Below are positions 1 to 9,914 of a stretch of 64,000 nt of DNA, piece by piece. This DNA comes from Streptomyces sp. TS71-3 (GTDB lineage Bacteria; Actinomycetota; Actinomycetes; Streptomycetales; Streptomycetaceae). The notes under the pieces were generated by a model, which was given only the letters and a program-made list of their open reading frames with translations, was not told where the DNA came from and made no database searches. The position numbers and the translations under genes were made by a program. The stretch lies in the NCBI RefSeq assembly GCF_018327685.1, contig NZ_BNEL01000003.1, positions 2,852,001 to 2,916,000 of the forward strand. Reading direction: 5' to 3'. Positions within the stretch are counted from its first letter, which is position 1. Every line of letters begins with the position of its first letter.

Positions 1-166
1 CCGACGCCTCGGCGCGGGGGACGGGGCGCGGAGTGCAGGCCCGGGCGGCGTGTCCGAAAGAGGATGTATTGGGTCGGCAGTGTAGAACGGGAGATGTGAC
101 GGCAATGGCTACGGGAAGTCCCCAGCTCCGCGGCGCTTGTGCCGTCCCCGCGCCGGGCAGCACGCG

Positions 167-1123
167 GTGACGGGATCCGAGGCCGCGGGCGCTGGGACAG
201 CCGCCGGGGAAGCCGCCGAGGGCGGGGCCGCGGGCACCGAGGCGGTCGTGCGCGGCACGCTCGACAAGGCGGCCCACGAGAACTTCCCTGTGGCGCCCTT
301 CTTCCTGCCGCGTGCCTGGCGGGACGACCTCATGGCCGTCTACGGCTACGCCCGCCTGGTGGACGACATCGGCGACGGCGACCTCGCCCCCGGTGGCGCC
401 GATGCCCGCCATCTGGGCCTCGGCACCGAGGAGGCCGAGGACCGCATCGCCATGCTGGACGCCTTCGAGGCGGACCTGCGGCGCATCTTCGAGCGCACGG
501 GGGACGGTCCCCGGCACCCGGTGCTGCGCAGGCTCGCCCCGACGGTGCACCGGCACTCCATCAGCCCCGAGCCCTTCCTCGGGCTGATCGCGGCCAACCG
601 TCAGGACCAGCTGGTGGGCCGCTACGAGAGCTACGACGACCTGCTGGCCTACTGCGAGCTGTCGGCCAACCCCGTCGGCCGTCTGGTTCTGGCCATCACC
701 GGCACCGCGACGCCCGAGCGGATCCGGTTGTCCGACGCCGTCTGCACCGCCCTGCAGATCGTCGAGCACCTGCAGGACGTCTCGGAGGACCTGCGGCGCG
801 ACCGCATCTACCTCCCCGCTCAGGACATGAAGCGGCATCAGGTCCAGGAGGAGGACCTCGCCGCGGCCACGGCCGGCGAGCCGGTGCGCGCGCTGATCGC
901 CTTCGAGGCGGACCGCGCCAGAGGCCTGCTGAATGAAGGGACCCCCCTCGTGGGTAGCGTCCACGGCAGGCTGAAGCTGTTGCTCGCGGGGTTCGTGGGC
1001 GGGGGGCGGGCGGCGGTCCGCGCCATCGAGGCCGTCTCCTACGACGTACTTCCCAGACCACCCAAGGCGGGCAAGGTTCAGCTGCTGCGCGAGGTGGGAG
1101 CGACTCTGCGAGGAAAGGGGTGA
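167..1123 (+). CDS. hpnC: squalene synthase HpnC (hydroxysqualene synthase)
   Basis: Trans-isoprenyl diphosphate synthase of the squalene/phytoene type. In the HpnCDE route, HpnC turns presqualene diphosphate into hydroxysqualene. The first Asp-rich motif DDIGDGD lies near residues 66-72 and the second (QDVSEDL) about two thirds along, both expected for Mg-diphosphate binding. Length (318 aa) fits the family. I chose GTG at 167. An in-frame TTG at 137 would add ten residues unlike the family, and neither start has a strong ribosome site. The stop overlaps the next start by four bases (GTGA), so translation of hpnD is probably coupled. It is the first recognisable hopanoid gene in the window; the operon could begin upstream of it. 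Confidence 0.9.
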   Translation: MTGSEAAGAGTAAGEAAEGGAAGTEAVVRGTLDKAAHENFPVAPFFLPRAWRDDLMAVYGYARLVDDIGDGDLAPGGADARHLGLGTEEAEDRIAMLDAFEADLRRIFERTGDGPRHPVLRRLAPTVHRHSISPEPFLGLIAANRQDQLVGRYESYDDLLAYCELSANPVGRLVLAITGTATPERIRLSDAVCTALQIVEHLQDVSEDLRRDRIYLPAQDMKRHQVQEEDLAAATAGEPVRALIAFEADRARGLLNEGTPLVGSVHGRLKLLLAGFVGGGRAAVRAIEAVSYDVLPRPPKAGKVQLLREVGATLRGKG

Positions 1124-2082
1124 GTCGGACCGTGGAGCTCGATCAGCCCGTGTCCGCGCCGGTACTCGCCGCATACAGTTACTGCGAGGCCGTCACCGGG
1201 CAGCAGGCCCGGAATTTCGCGTACGGGATCAGGCTGCTCCCGACGCCCAAGCGCCGGGCCATGTCCGCGCTGTACGCGTTCTCCCGCCGGGTGGACGACA
1301 TCGGCGACGGCGACCTCGACCCGGAAGCCAAGGAACAGCGACTGGACGCCACCCGTGCCGTGCTGGCCCGGGTCCAGGCCGGCGAGGTGGCCGAGGACGA
1401 CACCGACCCGGTGGCCGTCGGGCTCAGCCATGCGGCCCAGCAGTTCCCGATCCCGCTCGACGGGCTCGACGAGCTGATCGACGGTGTTCTCATGGATGTC
1501 CGCGGCGCGACCTACGAGACCTGGGACGACCTCAAGCTGTACTGCCGGTGTGTCGCCGGAGCCATCGGGCGCCTGTCGCTCGGCGTGTTCGGCACCGAGC
1601 CGGGCGCGGACAGCGTCGAGCACGCCTCGGAGTACGCCGACACGCTGGGCCTTGCCCTGCAACTCACCAACATCCTTCGGGACATCCGCGAGGACGCCGA
1701 GGGCGGACGCACCTACCTGCCCGCCGACGACCTCGGGAAGTTCGGCTGCTCCGCCGGCTTCGGGGGGCCCACACCGCCGGCCGGCTCCGACTTCCCCGGG
1801 CTGGTGCACTTCGAGGTGCGCCGCGCACGGGCGCTGTTCGCCGAGGGCTACCGGCTGCTGCCGATGCTCGACCGCCGCAGCGGTGCCTGCGTCGCCGCCA
1901 TGGCCGGGATCTACCGCAGACTTCTGGACCGCATCGAGCGCGACCCGGGCGCCGTGCTCCGCGGTCGGGTCTCCCTGCCCGGCCATGAGAAGGCATACGT
2001 GGCAGTGCGCGGCCTGTCGGGCGTCGACGCCCGTCATGTCTCCCGTACCGTCTCCCGGCAGAGCGTCAGGAGGCGTGCATGA
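1120..2082 (+). CDS. hpnD: presqualene diphosphate synthase HpnD
   Basis: Condenses two farnesyl diphosphates head to head into presqualene diphosphate, the substrate of HpnC. Family features are visible: RRVDDIGDGD near residue 60 (first Asp-rich motif), then LTNILRDIREDAEGGRTYLP near residues 186-205 (second Asp-rich motif, DIRED, and the conserved YLP). At 320 aa it is complete. The GTG start overlaps the hpnC stop by four bases. Paralogous with hpnC; the LTNILRDIREDA signature fits HpnD better than HpnC, which has QIVEHLQDVSEDL at the same place. Confidence 0.92.
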   Translation: MSRTVELDQPVSAPVLAAYSYCEAVTGQQARNFAYGIRLLPTPKRRAMSALYAFSRRVDDIGDGDLDPEAKEQRLDATRAVLARVQAGEVAEDDTDPVAVGLSHAAQQFPIPLDGLDELIDGVLMDVRGATYETWDDLKLYCRCVAGAIGRLSLGVFGTEPGADSVEHASEYADTLGLALQLTNILRDIREDAEGGRTYLPADDLGKFGCSAGFGGPTPPAGSDFPGLVHFEVRRARALFAEGYRLLPMLDRRSGACVAAMAGIYRRLLDRIERDPGAVLRGRVSLPGHEKAYVAVRGLSGVDARHVSRTVSRQSVRRRA

Positions 2083-2176
2083 TGCATGTGCGCAGCACGC
2101 ACCGCCCACCTCGCTCACGGCGCCGGTCAACCTCGCGCGGGCACACCGCGTCCCAGATTGAGACGGCCCGACCCGA

Positions 2177-2194
2177 GGGACCCGAGCGGGTCCC
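2177..2194 (+). terminator. hairpin in the hpnD-hpnE gap
   Basis: GGGACCC and GGGTCCC (7-bp perfect arms, 4-base loop) sit in the 136-base gap between hpnD and hpnE, just upstream of the hpnE ribosome site. No T-run follows, so it is more likely a processing or attenuation structure than a full terminator. The function is inferred. Confidence 0.35.
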
Positions 2195-2218
2195 GGAGCC
2201 GGCCGGCAAGGAGCGTGC

Positions 2219-3682
2219 ATGAGCGAGGACACCACGCAGTCCGCCCCTGCCGACACCCATGCCGAAGGCCGCCCCGGGAGGGCGGCCGCCGTAGTGGTCG
2301 GCGGCGGGCTCGCCGGGATCACCTCGGCACTGGCGCTCGCCGATGCCGGAATGCAGGTCACCCTGCTGGAGGGGCGCCCGCGGCTGGGCGGGCTCGCCTT
2401 CTCGTTCCAGCGCGATGGGCTGACCGTCGACAACGGCCAGCACGTCTACTTGCGCTGCTGCACGGCGTACCAGTGGTTTCTCGACCGCGTCGAGGCCACT
2501 TCGCTCGCGCCGCTGCAAAGACGCCTGGACGTTCCCGTACTCGACGCTGCGGTTACCGCGTCGTCTTCGAGAGGACCACGCCTGGGCCGGCTGAGCCGTA
2601 CCGCTCTTCCGGTACCGCTGCATCTGGCACAGAGCCTGGCGACCTACCCGCACCTCTCGCTCGCCGAACGCGCCAAGGTGGGCCGTGCCGCCCTGGCCCT
2701 CGGCCGGCTCGACCCCGCTGACCCCGCCCTGGACGGTCAGGACTTCGGCAGCTGGCTGGCGCGGCACGGGCAGTCGCCGCGCGCGATCGAGGCGCTGTGG
2801 GACCTGGTCGGTGTGGCCACCCTGAACGCCCCCGCGGGCGACGCCTCACTCGCACTGGCGGCCAAGGTCTTCAAGACCGGGCTGCTGTCCGAGCCCGGCG
2901 CGGCCGACATCGGCTGGGCGCGGGTGCCCCTCGGTGACATCCATGACTCGCTCGCGCGCAAGGCGCTCGACTCCGCGGGCGTCCGTACCGAACTGCGAAC
3001 ACGCGTCACCTCCGTATCGCGGTCGTCATCGACGTCGGACACTCCCGATAGTGAGAACGGGTATTGGACCGTGGAGGTTCCCGGCGAGCGGATCCGGGCC
3101 GACACCGTCGTCCTGGCGACCGCTCAGCGGGAGACGCACACGCTGCTGCCGGCCGGTGCCCTCGACGGTGCCGACCGGCTGCTCGCCATCGGCACCGCCC
3201 CCATCCTCAACCTCCACGTTGTCTACGACCGGCCGGTCCTGCGGCGGCCCTTCTTCGCCGCGATCGGCTCGCCCGTCCAGTGGGTCTTCGACCGCACCGA
3301 GGCGTCGGGCCTGACGAAGGGCCAGTACCTGGCGCTGTCGCAGTCGGCGGCGCAGGACATCGTCGACGAGCCGGTCGCCGCCCTGCGGGCGCGCTTCCTG
3401 CCGGAGCTGGAGCGGCTGCTGCCGCCCGCCCGCACGGCCCGGGTGGAGGACTTCTTCGTCACCCGGGAGCGCACGGCCACGTTCGCCCCCACCCCCGGCG
3501 TCGGCAGGCTCCGCCCCGGCGCCCGCACCGAAGCGCCCGGCCTCTACCTGGCCGGTGCGTGGACCGCCACGGGCTGGCCCGCGACGATGGAGGGCGCGGT
3601 GCGCAGCGGGATCTCCGCAGCACGCGCCGCCCTCACCGCCCTCGGCCGCCCGAGCGCGCACCTTCACGAGGAGGCGGCATGA
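2219..3682 (+). CDS. hpnE: hydroxysqualene dehydroxylase HpnE (FAD-dependent)
   Basis: Flavoprotein of the phytoene-desaturase/amine-oxidase fold that reduces hydroxysqualene to squalene in the HpnCDE pathway. The N-terminal FAD dinucleotide-binding loop reads VVVGGGLAGITSALALADAG (about residues 23-42), followed by EGRPRLGGLA. The C-terminal FAD-contact segment GLYLAGAWTATGWPATMEGA is clear. Length 487 aa, near the usual size for the family. ATG at 2219 is preceded by AAGGAG at good spacing. Its stop overlaps the ATG of the following prenyltransferase gene (ATGA). Confidence 0.92.
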   Translation: MSEDTTQSAPADTHAEGRPGRAAAVVVGGGLAGITSALALADAGMQVTLLEGRPRLGGLAFSFQRDGLTVDNGQHVYLRCCTAYQWFLDRVEATSLAPLQRRLDVPVLDAAVTASSSRGPRLGRLSRTALPVPLHLAQSLATYPHLSLAERAKVGRAALALGRLDPADPALDGQDFGSWLARHGQSPRAIEALWDLVGVATLNAPAGDASLALAAKVFKTGLLSEPGAADIGWARVPLGDIHDSLARKALDSAGVRTELRTRVTSVSRSSSTSDTPDSENGYWTVEVPGERIRADTVVLATAQRETHTLLPAGALDGADRLLAIGTAPILNLHVVYDRPVLRRPFFAAIGSPVQWVFDRTEASGLTKGQYLALSQSAAQDIVDEPVAALRARFLPELERLLPPARTARVEDFFVTRERTATFAPTPGVGRLRPGARTEAPGLYLAGAWTATGWPATMEGAVRSGISAARAALTALGRPSAHLHEEAA

Positions 3683-4875
3683 CACCCGAACTGCACGGGG
3701 CGGTCACCCGGACCTCCGCCACCGCCGCGCCCCGCAACGGCACCGCCGGACTCGCCGGCGGTGCCGTCGCCGCGGCCGGCACCGGCACTGCAACAGAAGG
3801 AGAGACCGTGCCCACTGTGCCCCCGGGCGAGTACACCGCCGAGACGGTCGATGTGGCCTCGCTGCTGGAGCGTGGCCGTACGCTGACCACCCCGGTCCTG
3901 CGGGCCGCCGTCGACCGCCTCGCGCCGCCGATGGACACCGTCGCCGCCTATCACTTCGGGTGGATCGACGCCGAGGGCAATCCCGCGGAGGGCGACGGCG
4001 GCAAGGCGGTGCGCCCCGCGCTCGCCGTGCTCTCCGCCCAGGCCGCCGGTGCCGCCCCTCAGGTGGGCGTGCCGGCAGCGGTCGCCGTCGAGCTGGTGCA
4101 CAACTTCTCGCTGCTCCACGACGACCTCATGGACGGCGACGAGCAGCGCAGGCACCGGGACACCGTGTGGAAGGTGCACGGGCCCTCCCAGGCGATCCTG
4201 GTCGGCGACGCCCTCTTCGCGCTCGGCAACGAGGTCCTGCTGGAGCTCGGCACCGTGGAGGCCGGCCGCGCCGCGCGCCGCCTGATCGCCGCCACCCGGG
4301 CGCTGATCGACGGTCAGGCGCAGGACATCTCCTTCGAGCACCGCGAGCGGGTCACCGTCGAGGAGTGCCTGGAGATGGAGGGCAACAAGACCGGCGCCCT
4401 GCTCGCCTGCGCCGTCTCCATCGGCGCCGTGCTCGGCGGCGCGGACGACCGCGCCGCGGACACCCTCGCCGACTTCGGCTACCACCTGGGCCTCGCGTTC
4501 CAGGCGGTGGACGACCTGCTCGGCATCTGGGGCGACCCGCAGGCCACCGGCAAGCAGACCTGGAGCGACCTGCGCCAGCGCAAGAAGTCGCTGCCCGTGG
4601 TGGCGGCGCTCGCCGCGGGCGGCCCGGCCTCGGAGCGGCTGGGCGAGCTGCTCGCGGAGGACGCCAAGAGCAGTGACTTCGAGAACTTCTCCGAGGAGGA
4701 GTTCGCCACCCGCGCCGCGCTGATCGAGGAGGCCGGCGGCCGCCGGTGGACCAGCGAGGAGGCGCGGCGCCAGCACACCATCGCCATCGAGGCGCTCAGT
4801 GCCGTGGACATGCCGGGCAGGGTACGCGCGGAGCTGGTCGCGCTCGCCGACTTCGTCGTTGTGCGGAAGAGATGA
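3679..4875 (+). CDS. polyprenyl diphosphate synthase (FPP/GGPP-type)
   Basis: Trans-polyprenyl synthase that extends DMAPP/GPP with IPP. In this operon it probably makes the farnesyl diphosphate used by HpnD. Both Asp-rich motifs are present: LLHDDLMDGD (first) and QAVDDLLGIWGD (second), with ALAVLSAQAAG and the usual FEHRERVTVEECLEMEGNKTG-type helix between. Two starts are possible. ATG 3679 overlaps the hpnE stop (398 aa, with a low-complexity Ala/Thr/Gly leader). GTG 3808 has a strong GAAGGAGAG ribosome site and gives a 355-aa protein starting PTVPPGEYTAETVDV. I list the longer form, but the shorter one may be the real or main product. Chain length cannot be read from sequence alone. Confidence 0.88.
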   Translation: MTPELHGAVTRTSATAAPRNGTAGLAGGAVAAAGTGTATEGETVPTVPPGEYTAETVDVASLLERGRTLTTPVLRAAVDRLAPPMDTVAAYHFGWIDAEGNPAEGDGGKAVRPALAVLSAQAAGAAPQVGVPAAVAVELVHNFSLLHDDLMDGDEQRRHRDTVWKVHGPSQAILVGDALFALGNEVLLELGTVEAGRAARRLIAATRALIDGQAQDISFEHRERVTVEECLEMEGNKTGALLACAVSIGAVLGGADDRAADTLADFGYHLGLAFQAVDDLLGIWGDPQATGKQTWSDLRQRKKSLPVVAALAAGGPASERLGELLAEDAKSSDFENFSEEEFATRAALIEEAGGRRWTSEEARRQHTIAIEALSAVDMPGRVRAELVALADFVVVRKR

Positions 4876-4896
4876 TCGGTATCGGCCGGATGCACC

Positions 4897-4914
4897 TGCC
4901 GTCCTCGGACGGCA
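4897..4914 (+). terminator. hairpin between prenyltransferase gene and shc
   Basis: TGCCGTCC-TC-GGACGGCA is a perfect 8-bp inverted repeat in the 126-base gap upstream of shc. There is no U-tract. It may tune read-through or protect the transcript; this is inference. Confidence 0.35.
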
Positions 4915-5001
4915 CTCCACCACCCGTAGCGAGTCGCCTGCCGGTGTCCCACGGGACGACCGACGGCGGACCCGGCAGAACCACTGCATGAAGGGGAAGC
5001 C

Positions 5002-7014
5002 ATGACAGCGACGACCGACGGAAGCACCGGAGCGGTACCGCCCCGCGCTGCCTCGGCCAGCGAGAACACCACCACCGCCGACAACGAGGAGGACGCGGCC
5101 CCCGAAGCCGCCGCCACCGCCCAGGACACCGCCCGCCGTGCGGTGCAGCGGGCCACCGACTTCCTGCTCGCCCGGCAGGACGAGGCCGGCTGGTGGAAGG
5201 GCGACCTGGAGACCAACGTCACCATGGACGCCGAGGACCTGCTGCTCCGCCAGTTCCTGGGCATCCTCGACACGGACACCGCCAAGGCCGCGGGCCTCTT
5301 CATCCGCGGCGAGCAGCGCGAGGACGGCACCTGGGCCACCTTCTACGGCGGCCCCGGCGAGCTCTCCACCACCATCGAGGCGTACGTGGCGCTGCGGCTG
5401 GCCGGGGACGCGCCCGACGAGCCGCACATGGCCCGCGCCTCCGCGTGGATCCGCGGGCAGGGCGGCGTCGCCGCGAGCCGGGTCTTCACCCGGATCTGGC
5501 TCGCCCTCTTCGGCTGGTGGAAGTGGGACGACCTGCCGGACCTGCCGCCGGAGCTCATCTACTTCCCCAAGTGGTTCCCGCTCAACATCTACGACTTCGG
5601 CTGCTGGGCGCGGCAGACCATCGTGCCGCTCACCATCGTCTCCGCGAAGCAGCCCGTGCGCCCCGCGCCGTTCCCGCTGGCGGAGCTGCACGCCCACCCC
5701 CGCGACCCGAACCCCCATCAGCCGCTGGCCCCGGTGGCGAGCTGGGACGGCGTCTTCCAGCGCCTCGACAAGGCGCTGCACGCCTACCACAAGGTCGCGC
5801 CGCGCCGGCTGCGCAAGGCCGCCATGCGCAGCGCGGCCCAGTGGATCATCGAACGGCAGGAGAACGACGGCTGCTGGGGCGGCATCCAGCCGCCGGCCGT
5901 CTACTCGATCATCGCGCTGCACCTGCTCGGCTACGACCTGAAGCACCCGGTGCTCCGCGAGGGCCTCGCGTCCCTGGACCGGTACGCGGTGTGGCGCGAG
6001 GACGGCGCCCGGATGATCGAGGCCTGCCAGTCGCCCGTGTGGGACACCTGCCTGGCGACCATCGCGCTGGCCGACGCCGGCGTGCCCGCCGACCACCCGC
6101 AGCTGGTGAAGGCCGCCGACTGGATGCTCGCCGAGCAGGTGGTGCGGCCCGGTGACTGGACGGTCCGCAGGCCCGACCTCGTGCCCGGCGGCTGGTCCTT
6201 CGAGTTCGACAACGACAACTACCCGGACATCGACGACACCGCCGAGGTGGTGCTCGCGCTGCGCCGGGTGAAGCACCCGCAGCAGGACCGCGTCGACCGT
6301 GCCATCGAGCGCGCGGTGCGCTGGAACCTCGGCATGCAGTCCAGGAACGGTGCCTGGGGCGCGTTCGACGTCGACAACACCAGCGCCTTCCCGAACCGGC
6401 TGCCGTTCTGCGACTTCGGCGAGGTCATCGACCCGCCGTCCTCGGACGTCACCGCGCACGTCGTGGAGATGCTCGCCGTCGAGGGCAAGGCGCACGACCC
6501 GCGCACCCGGCGCGGTATCGACTGGCTGCTCGCCGAGCAGGAGAAGGACGGGTCCTGGTTCGGCCGGTGGGGCGTCAACTACGTGTACGGCACCGGTTCC
6601 GTGGTGCCTGCGCTGGTGCAGGCCGGGCTGCCCGGTTCGCACCCCGCGATCCGGCGCGCCGTCGCCTGGCTGGAGCAGGTGCAGAACGACGACGGCGGTT
6701 GGGGCGAGGACCTGCGCTCCTACCGGGACGTGGCCGAGTGGTCGGGCCGCGGCGAGTCGACCGCCTCGCAGACCGCCTGGTCCCTGATGGCGCTGCTCGC
6801 GGCCGGCGAGCGGGAGTCCAAGGCGGTCGAGCGCGGCGTGGCCTGGCTGGCCGAGACCCAGGGCGAGGACGGCTCCTGGGACGAGCCGTACTTCACCGGT
6901 ACCGGCTTCCCCTGGGACTTCTCCATCAACTACCACCTCTACCGCCAGGTGTTCCCCCTCACCGCACTGGGCCGCTACGTCCACGGAGAGCCCTTCTCCG
7001 GCAAGGGGAGCTGA
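5002..7014 (+). CDS. shc: squalene-hopene cyclase
   Basis: Membrane-associated class II triterpene cyclase converting squalene to hopene/hopanol. The protonating DXDD motif is intact (DIDD at residues 409-412, within NYPDIDDTAEVVLAL). Several QW repeats are visible, for example LLAEQEKDGSWFGRWG, LEQVQNDDGGWGED and LAETQGEDGSWDE. At 670 aa it is full length. The first ~45 residues are a poorly conserved Thr/Ala/Glu-rich lead. ATG at 5002 follows an AAGGGGAAG ribosome site. The stop TGA shares its A with the ATG of hpnG (TGATG). This gene defines the operon as hopanoid. Confidence 0.97.
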   Translation: MTATTDGSTGAVPPRAASASENTTTADNEEDAAPEAAATAQDTARRAVQRATDFLLARQDEAGWWKGDLETNVTMDAEDLLLRQFLGILDTDTAKAAGLFIRGEQREDGTWATFYGGPGELSTTIEAYVALRLAGDAPDEPHMARASAWIRGQGGVAASRVFTRIWLALFGWWKWDDLPDLPPELIYFPKWFPLNIYDFGCWARQTIVPLTIVSAKQPVRPAPFPLAELHAHPRDPNPHQPLAPVASWDGVFQRLDKALHAYHKVAPRRLRKAAMRSAAQWIIERQENDGCWGGIQPPAVYSIIALHLLGYDLKHPVLREGLASLDRYAVWREDGARMIEACQSPVWDTCLATIALADAGVPADHPQLVKAADWMLAEQVVRPGDWTVRRPDLVPGGWSFEFDNDNYPDIDDTAEVVLALRRVKHPQQDRVDRAIERAVRWNLGMQSRNGAWGAFDVDNTSAFPNRLPFCDFGEVIDPPSSDVTAHVVEMLAVEGKAHDPRTRRGIDWLLAEQEKDGSWFGRWGVNYVYGTGSVVPALVQAGLPGSHPAIRRAVAWLEQVQNDDGGWGEDLRSYRDVAEWSGRGESTASQTAWSLMALLAAGERESKAVERGVAWLAETQGEDGSWDEPYFTGTGFPWDFSINYHLYRQVFPLTALGRYVHGEPFSGKGS

Positions 7015-7673
7015 TGGCCCAGACCTCGGCGTCCCAGGGCCCGCCAGGGCCAGCGCCGCTGCTGATCGCCTGCGCGCTCGGCATCGAGCAGTTCGCGCTG
7101 CGCTCCTCCACCCGTGGCGGCGCCCTCGGGCCCGTGACCGTGCTGCGCACGGGGATGGGCCCGAAGGCCGCCGACCGCGCGGTGACCCAGGCCCTGACGG
7201 CGCCGGAGCTGCGGGACGCACCCGTGATCGCCGCCGGCTTCTGCGCCGGGCTCGCACCCGGGATACACCCGGGTGACGTGATCGTGGCCGAGGAGACCCG
7301 AGAGCCGCGCGGCACCACCCCGTGCACGGGCACGGGGCTGCTGGTCGACCTGCTGGGCCGGGCGACGGCCGGGCACACCGTGCACACCGGGCCGCTCATC
7401 GGGTCCGACCACGTGGTGCGCGGCGCGGAGCGCGCCGACCTGCGGGCCACCGGCGCGATCGCGGTGGACATGGAGTCCGCGGCCACGCTGTACAGCGCGA
7501 GCCGGGTGGGACCCCGTCCGGTTGCGGCCGTCCGGGTGGTCGTGGACGCTCCAGAGCACGAACTTGTCCGTATCAGCACGGTGCGCGGGGGAATATCAGC
7601 CTTCCGTGTCCTCCGTGCCGTACTTCCCACTTTCTTTGAATGGCACCGTAATGTGCTGCTCCCTCGGAGGTGA
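7014..7673 (+). CDS. hpnG: HpnG-like hopanoid nucleosidase/phosphorylase
   Basis: Nucleoside-phosphorylase-fold protein of the HpnG family, known to release adenine from adenosylhopane and give ribosylhopane. Visible features: ACALGIEQFALR at the start, GPVTVLRTGMGPKAA (phosphate-binding Gly-rich loop), AAGFCAGLAPGIHPGDVIVAEE and AVDMESAATL (the ME pair typical of the fold). 219 aa, normal for the family. It begins on the shc stop (TGATG) and ends six bases before the hpnH start, so it is translated with them. Naming rests on fold plus operon context. Confidence 0.85.
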   Translation: MAQTSASQGPPGPAPLLIACALGIEQFALRSSTRGGALGPVTVLRTGMGPKAADRAVTQALTAPELRDAPVIAAGFCAGLAPGIHPGDVIVAEETREPRGTTPCTGTGLLVDLLGRATAGHTVHTGPLIGSDHVVRGAERADLRATGAIAVDMESAATLYSASRVGPRPVAAVRVVVDAPEHELVRISTVRGGISAFRVLRAVLPTFFEWHRNVLLPRR

Positions 7674-7678
7674 GCTCT

Positions 7679-8698
7679 ATGGCCATGCCGCTCCGTCAGA
7701 CCATCAAGGTCGCGACGTATCTCTTTGAACAGAAGCTCCGCCGGCGCGACAAGTTCCCCCTCATCGTGGAACTTGAGCCGCTGTTCGCCTGCAACCTGAA
7801 GTGCGAGGGGTGCGGAAAGATCCAGCACCCGGCAGGCGTGCTCAAGCAGCGCATGCCGGTGGCGCAGGCCGTGGGAGCGGTGCTGGAGTCGGGTGCTCCG
7901 ATGGTTTCCATCGCCGGCGGTGAGCCGCTGATGCACCCGCAGATCCACGAGATCGTGCGGCAGCTCGTGGCGAAGAAGAAATACGTCTTCCTCTGCACCA
8001 ATGCCATGCTCCTCCGCAAGAAGATGAAGAACTTCACCCCGTCGCCCTATTTCGCCTTCGCCGTCCACATCGACGGGCTGCGCGAGCGCCACGACGAGTC
8101 AGTGGCCAAGGAGGGCGTGTTCGACGAGGCGGTGGAGGCCATCAAGGAGGCCAAGCGCCAGGGCTTCCGTGTCACCACCAACTCGACCTTCTTCAACACC
8201 GACACGCCTCAGACGATCATCGAGGTGATGAACTTCCTCAATGACGAGCTGAAGGTCGACGAGATGATGATCTCGCCCGCCTACGCCTACGAGAAGGCGC
8301 CCGACCAGGAGCACTTCCTCGGCGTCGAGCAGACCAGGGAGCTCTTCAAGAAGGCCTTCGCCGGCGGCAACAGGCTGCGCTGGCGGCTCAACCACTCACC
8401 GCTGTTCCTCGACTTCCTCGAGGGCAAGGTGGACTTCCCCTGCACCGCCTGGGCGATCCCGAACTACTCGCTCTTCGGCTGGCAGAAGCCCTGCTACCTG
8501 ATGAGCGACGGGTACGTGCCCACGTACCGGGAGCTCATCGAGAAGACCGACTGGGACGCCTACGGCAGGGGCAAGGACCCCCGGTGCGCCAACTGCATGG
8601 CCCACTGCGGCTACGAGCCCACCGCCGTGCTGGCCACCATGGGCTCCCTCAAGGAGTCGCTGCGCGCGGCCCGCGAGACCGTCGCCGGAAGCCGGTGA
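7679..8698 (+). CDS. hpnH: adenosyl-hopene transferase HpnH (radical SAM)
   Basis: Radical SAM enzyme that adds the 5'-deoxyadenosyl group to diploptene, the first step of C35 side-chain building. The cluster-binding cysteines are C38, C42 and C45 in [12 protein letters not shown], followed by [11 protein letters not shown] (GGE motif). The C-terminal [17 protein letters not shown] is the family's extra Cys segment. GTG at 7670 is also in frame, but the strong GGAGGTGA site at about 7666-7673 is correctly spaced for ATG 7679, giving the expected family start [11 protein letters not shown]. 339 aa, complete. Confidence 0.94.
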   Translation: MAMPLRQTIKVATYLFEQKLRRRDKFPLIVELEPLFACNLKCEGCGKIQHPAGVLKQRMPVAQAVGAVLESGAPMVSIAGGEPLMHPQIHEIVRQLVAKKKYVFLCTNAMLLRKKMKNFTPSPYFAFAVHIDGLRERHDESVAKEGVFDEAVEAIKEAKRQGFRVTTNSTFFNTDTPQTIIEVMNFLNDELKVDEMMISPAYAYEKAPDQEHFLGVEQTRELFKKAFAGGNRLRWRLNHSPLFLDFLEGKVDFPCTAWAIPNYSLFGWQKPCYLMSDGYVPTYRELIEKTDWDAYGRGKDPRCANCMAHCGYEPTAVLATMGSLKESLRAARETVAGSR

Positions 8699-8702
8699 CA
8701 CC

Positions 8703-9869
8703 ATGAGCTCAGCCGTTCCGGTCTCCCTCGGCCTTCCCGAGCTGCCGCCCCGCCCCCTCGCCGAGCGCCGCAAGTCCCGGCGGATCCAGGTGGGGTCCGT
8801 TCCCGTGGGCGGGGACGCCCCGGTGTCGGTGCAGTCGATGACGACGACGCGCACGTCCGACATCGGTTCGACGTTGCAGCAGATCGCGGAGCTGACCGCG
8901 TCGGGTTGCCAGATCGTGCGGGTGGCGTGTCCGACGCAGGATGATGCGGACGCGCTGGCGGCGATTGCGAGGAAGTCGCAGATTCCGGTGATCGCGGATA
9001 TTCATTTCCAGCCGAAGTACGTGTTCGCCGCCATTGACGCGGGGTGTGCGGCGGTTCGGGTGAATCCGGGGAATATCAAGCAGTTCGACGACAAGGTTCG
9101 CGAGATTGCGAGGGCGGCTTCTGACACGGGGACGCCGATTCGTATCGGGGTGAATGCGGGGTCGTTGGACAGGCGGCTTCTGGAGAAGTACGGGAAGGCG
9201 ACGCCTGAGGCGCTGGTGGAGTCGGCGCTGTGGGAGGCGTCGTTGTTCGAGGAGCATGGTTTCCGGGATATCAAGATCTCGGTGAAGCACAACGATCCGG
9301 TGGTGATGGTGAATGCGTACCGGTTGTTGGCTGAGCGGTGTGATTATCCGTTGCACCTGGGTGTGACGGAGGCGGGGCCCGCGTTCCAGGGGACGATCAA
9401 GTCGGCGGTGGCGTTCGGTGCGCTGTTGTCGGAGGGGATCGGGGACACGATTCGGGTGTCGTTGTCGGCGCCTCCCGTGGAGGAGGTGAAGGTCGGTATT
9501 CAGATTCTGGAGTCGTTGAATCTGCGGCAGCGGGGTCTGGAGATCGTGTCGTGTCCGTCGTGCGGTCGTGCGCAGGTGGACGTGTACAAGCTGGCGGAGG
9601 AGGTGACCGCCGGGTTGACGGGGATGGAGGTGCCGTTGCGGGTGGCGGTCATGGGGTGCGTGGTGAACGGTCCGGGTGAGGCGCGTGAGGCGGATCTCGG
9701 GGTGGCCTCGGGCAACGGCAAGGGGCAGATCTTCGTGAAGGGCGAGGTCATCAAGACGGTGCCGGAGTCGAAGATCGTGGAGACGCTGATCGACGAGGCG
9801 ATGAAGATCGCCGAGCAGATGGAGAACGACGGCGTCACCTCGGGGGAACCCGCCGTCACCGTGAGCTGA
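8703..9869 (+). CDS. ispG: (E)-4-hydroxy-3-methylbut-2-enyl-diphosphate synthase IspG
   Basis: Penultimate MEP-pathway enzyme, making HMBPP from MEcPP with a [4Fe-4S] cluster. [26 protein letters not shown] and the cluster cysteines in CPSCGRAQ and [10 protein letters not shown] are all present. 388 aa, full length. Its presence in the hopanoid operon implies a dedicated isoprenoid supply, since Streptomyces normally has another ispG elsewhere. Base use changes inside the gene: roughly 8.86-9.70 kb favours codons such as TTG, GGG, ATT and GAT far more than its own ends or its neighbours do. Starts four bases after hpnH. Confidence 0.95.
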   Translation: MSSAVPVSLGLPELPPRPLAERRKSRRIQVGSVPVGGDAPVSVQSMTTTRTSDIGSTLQQIAELTASGCQIVRVACPTQDDADALAAIARKSQIPVIADIHFQPKYVFAAIDAGCAAVRVNPGNIKQFDDKVREIARAASDTGTPIRIGVNAGSLDRRLLEKYGKATPEALVESALWEASLFEEHGFRDIKISVKHNDPVVMVNAYRLLAERCDYPLHLGVTEAGPAFQGTIKSAVAFGALLSEGIGDTIRVSLSAPPVEEVKVGIQILESLNLRQRGLEIVSCPSCGRAQVDVYKLAEEVTAGLTGMEVPLRVAVMGCVVNGPGEAREADLGVASGNGKGQIFVKGEVIKTVPESKIVETLIDEAMKIAEQMENDGVTSGEPAVTVS

Positions 9870-9914
9870 CAGCAGGCACTGAAGCCCAAGCAGGCACAGA
9901 GAGGGGGCCCGAGC

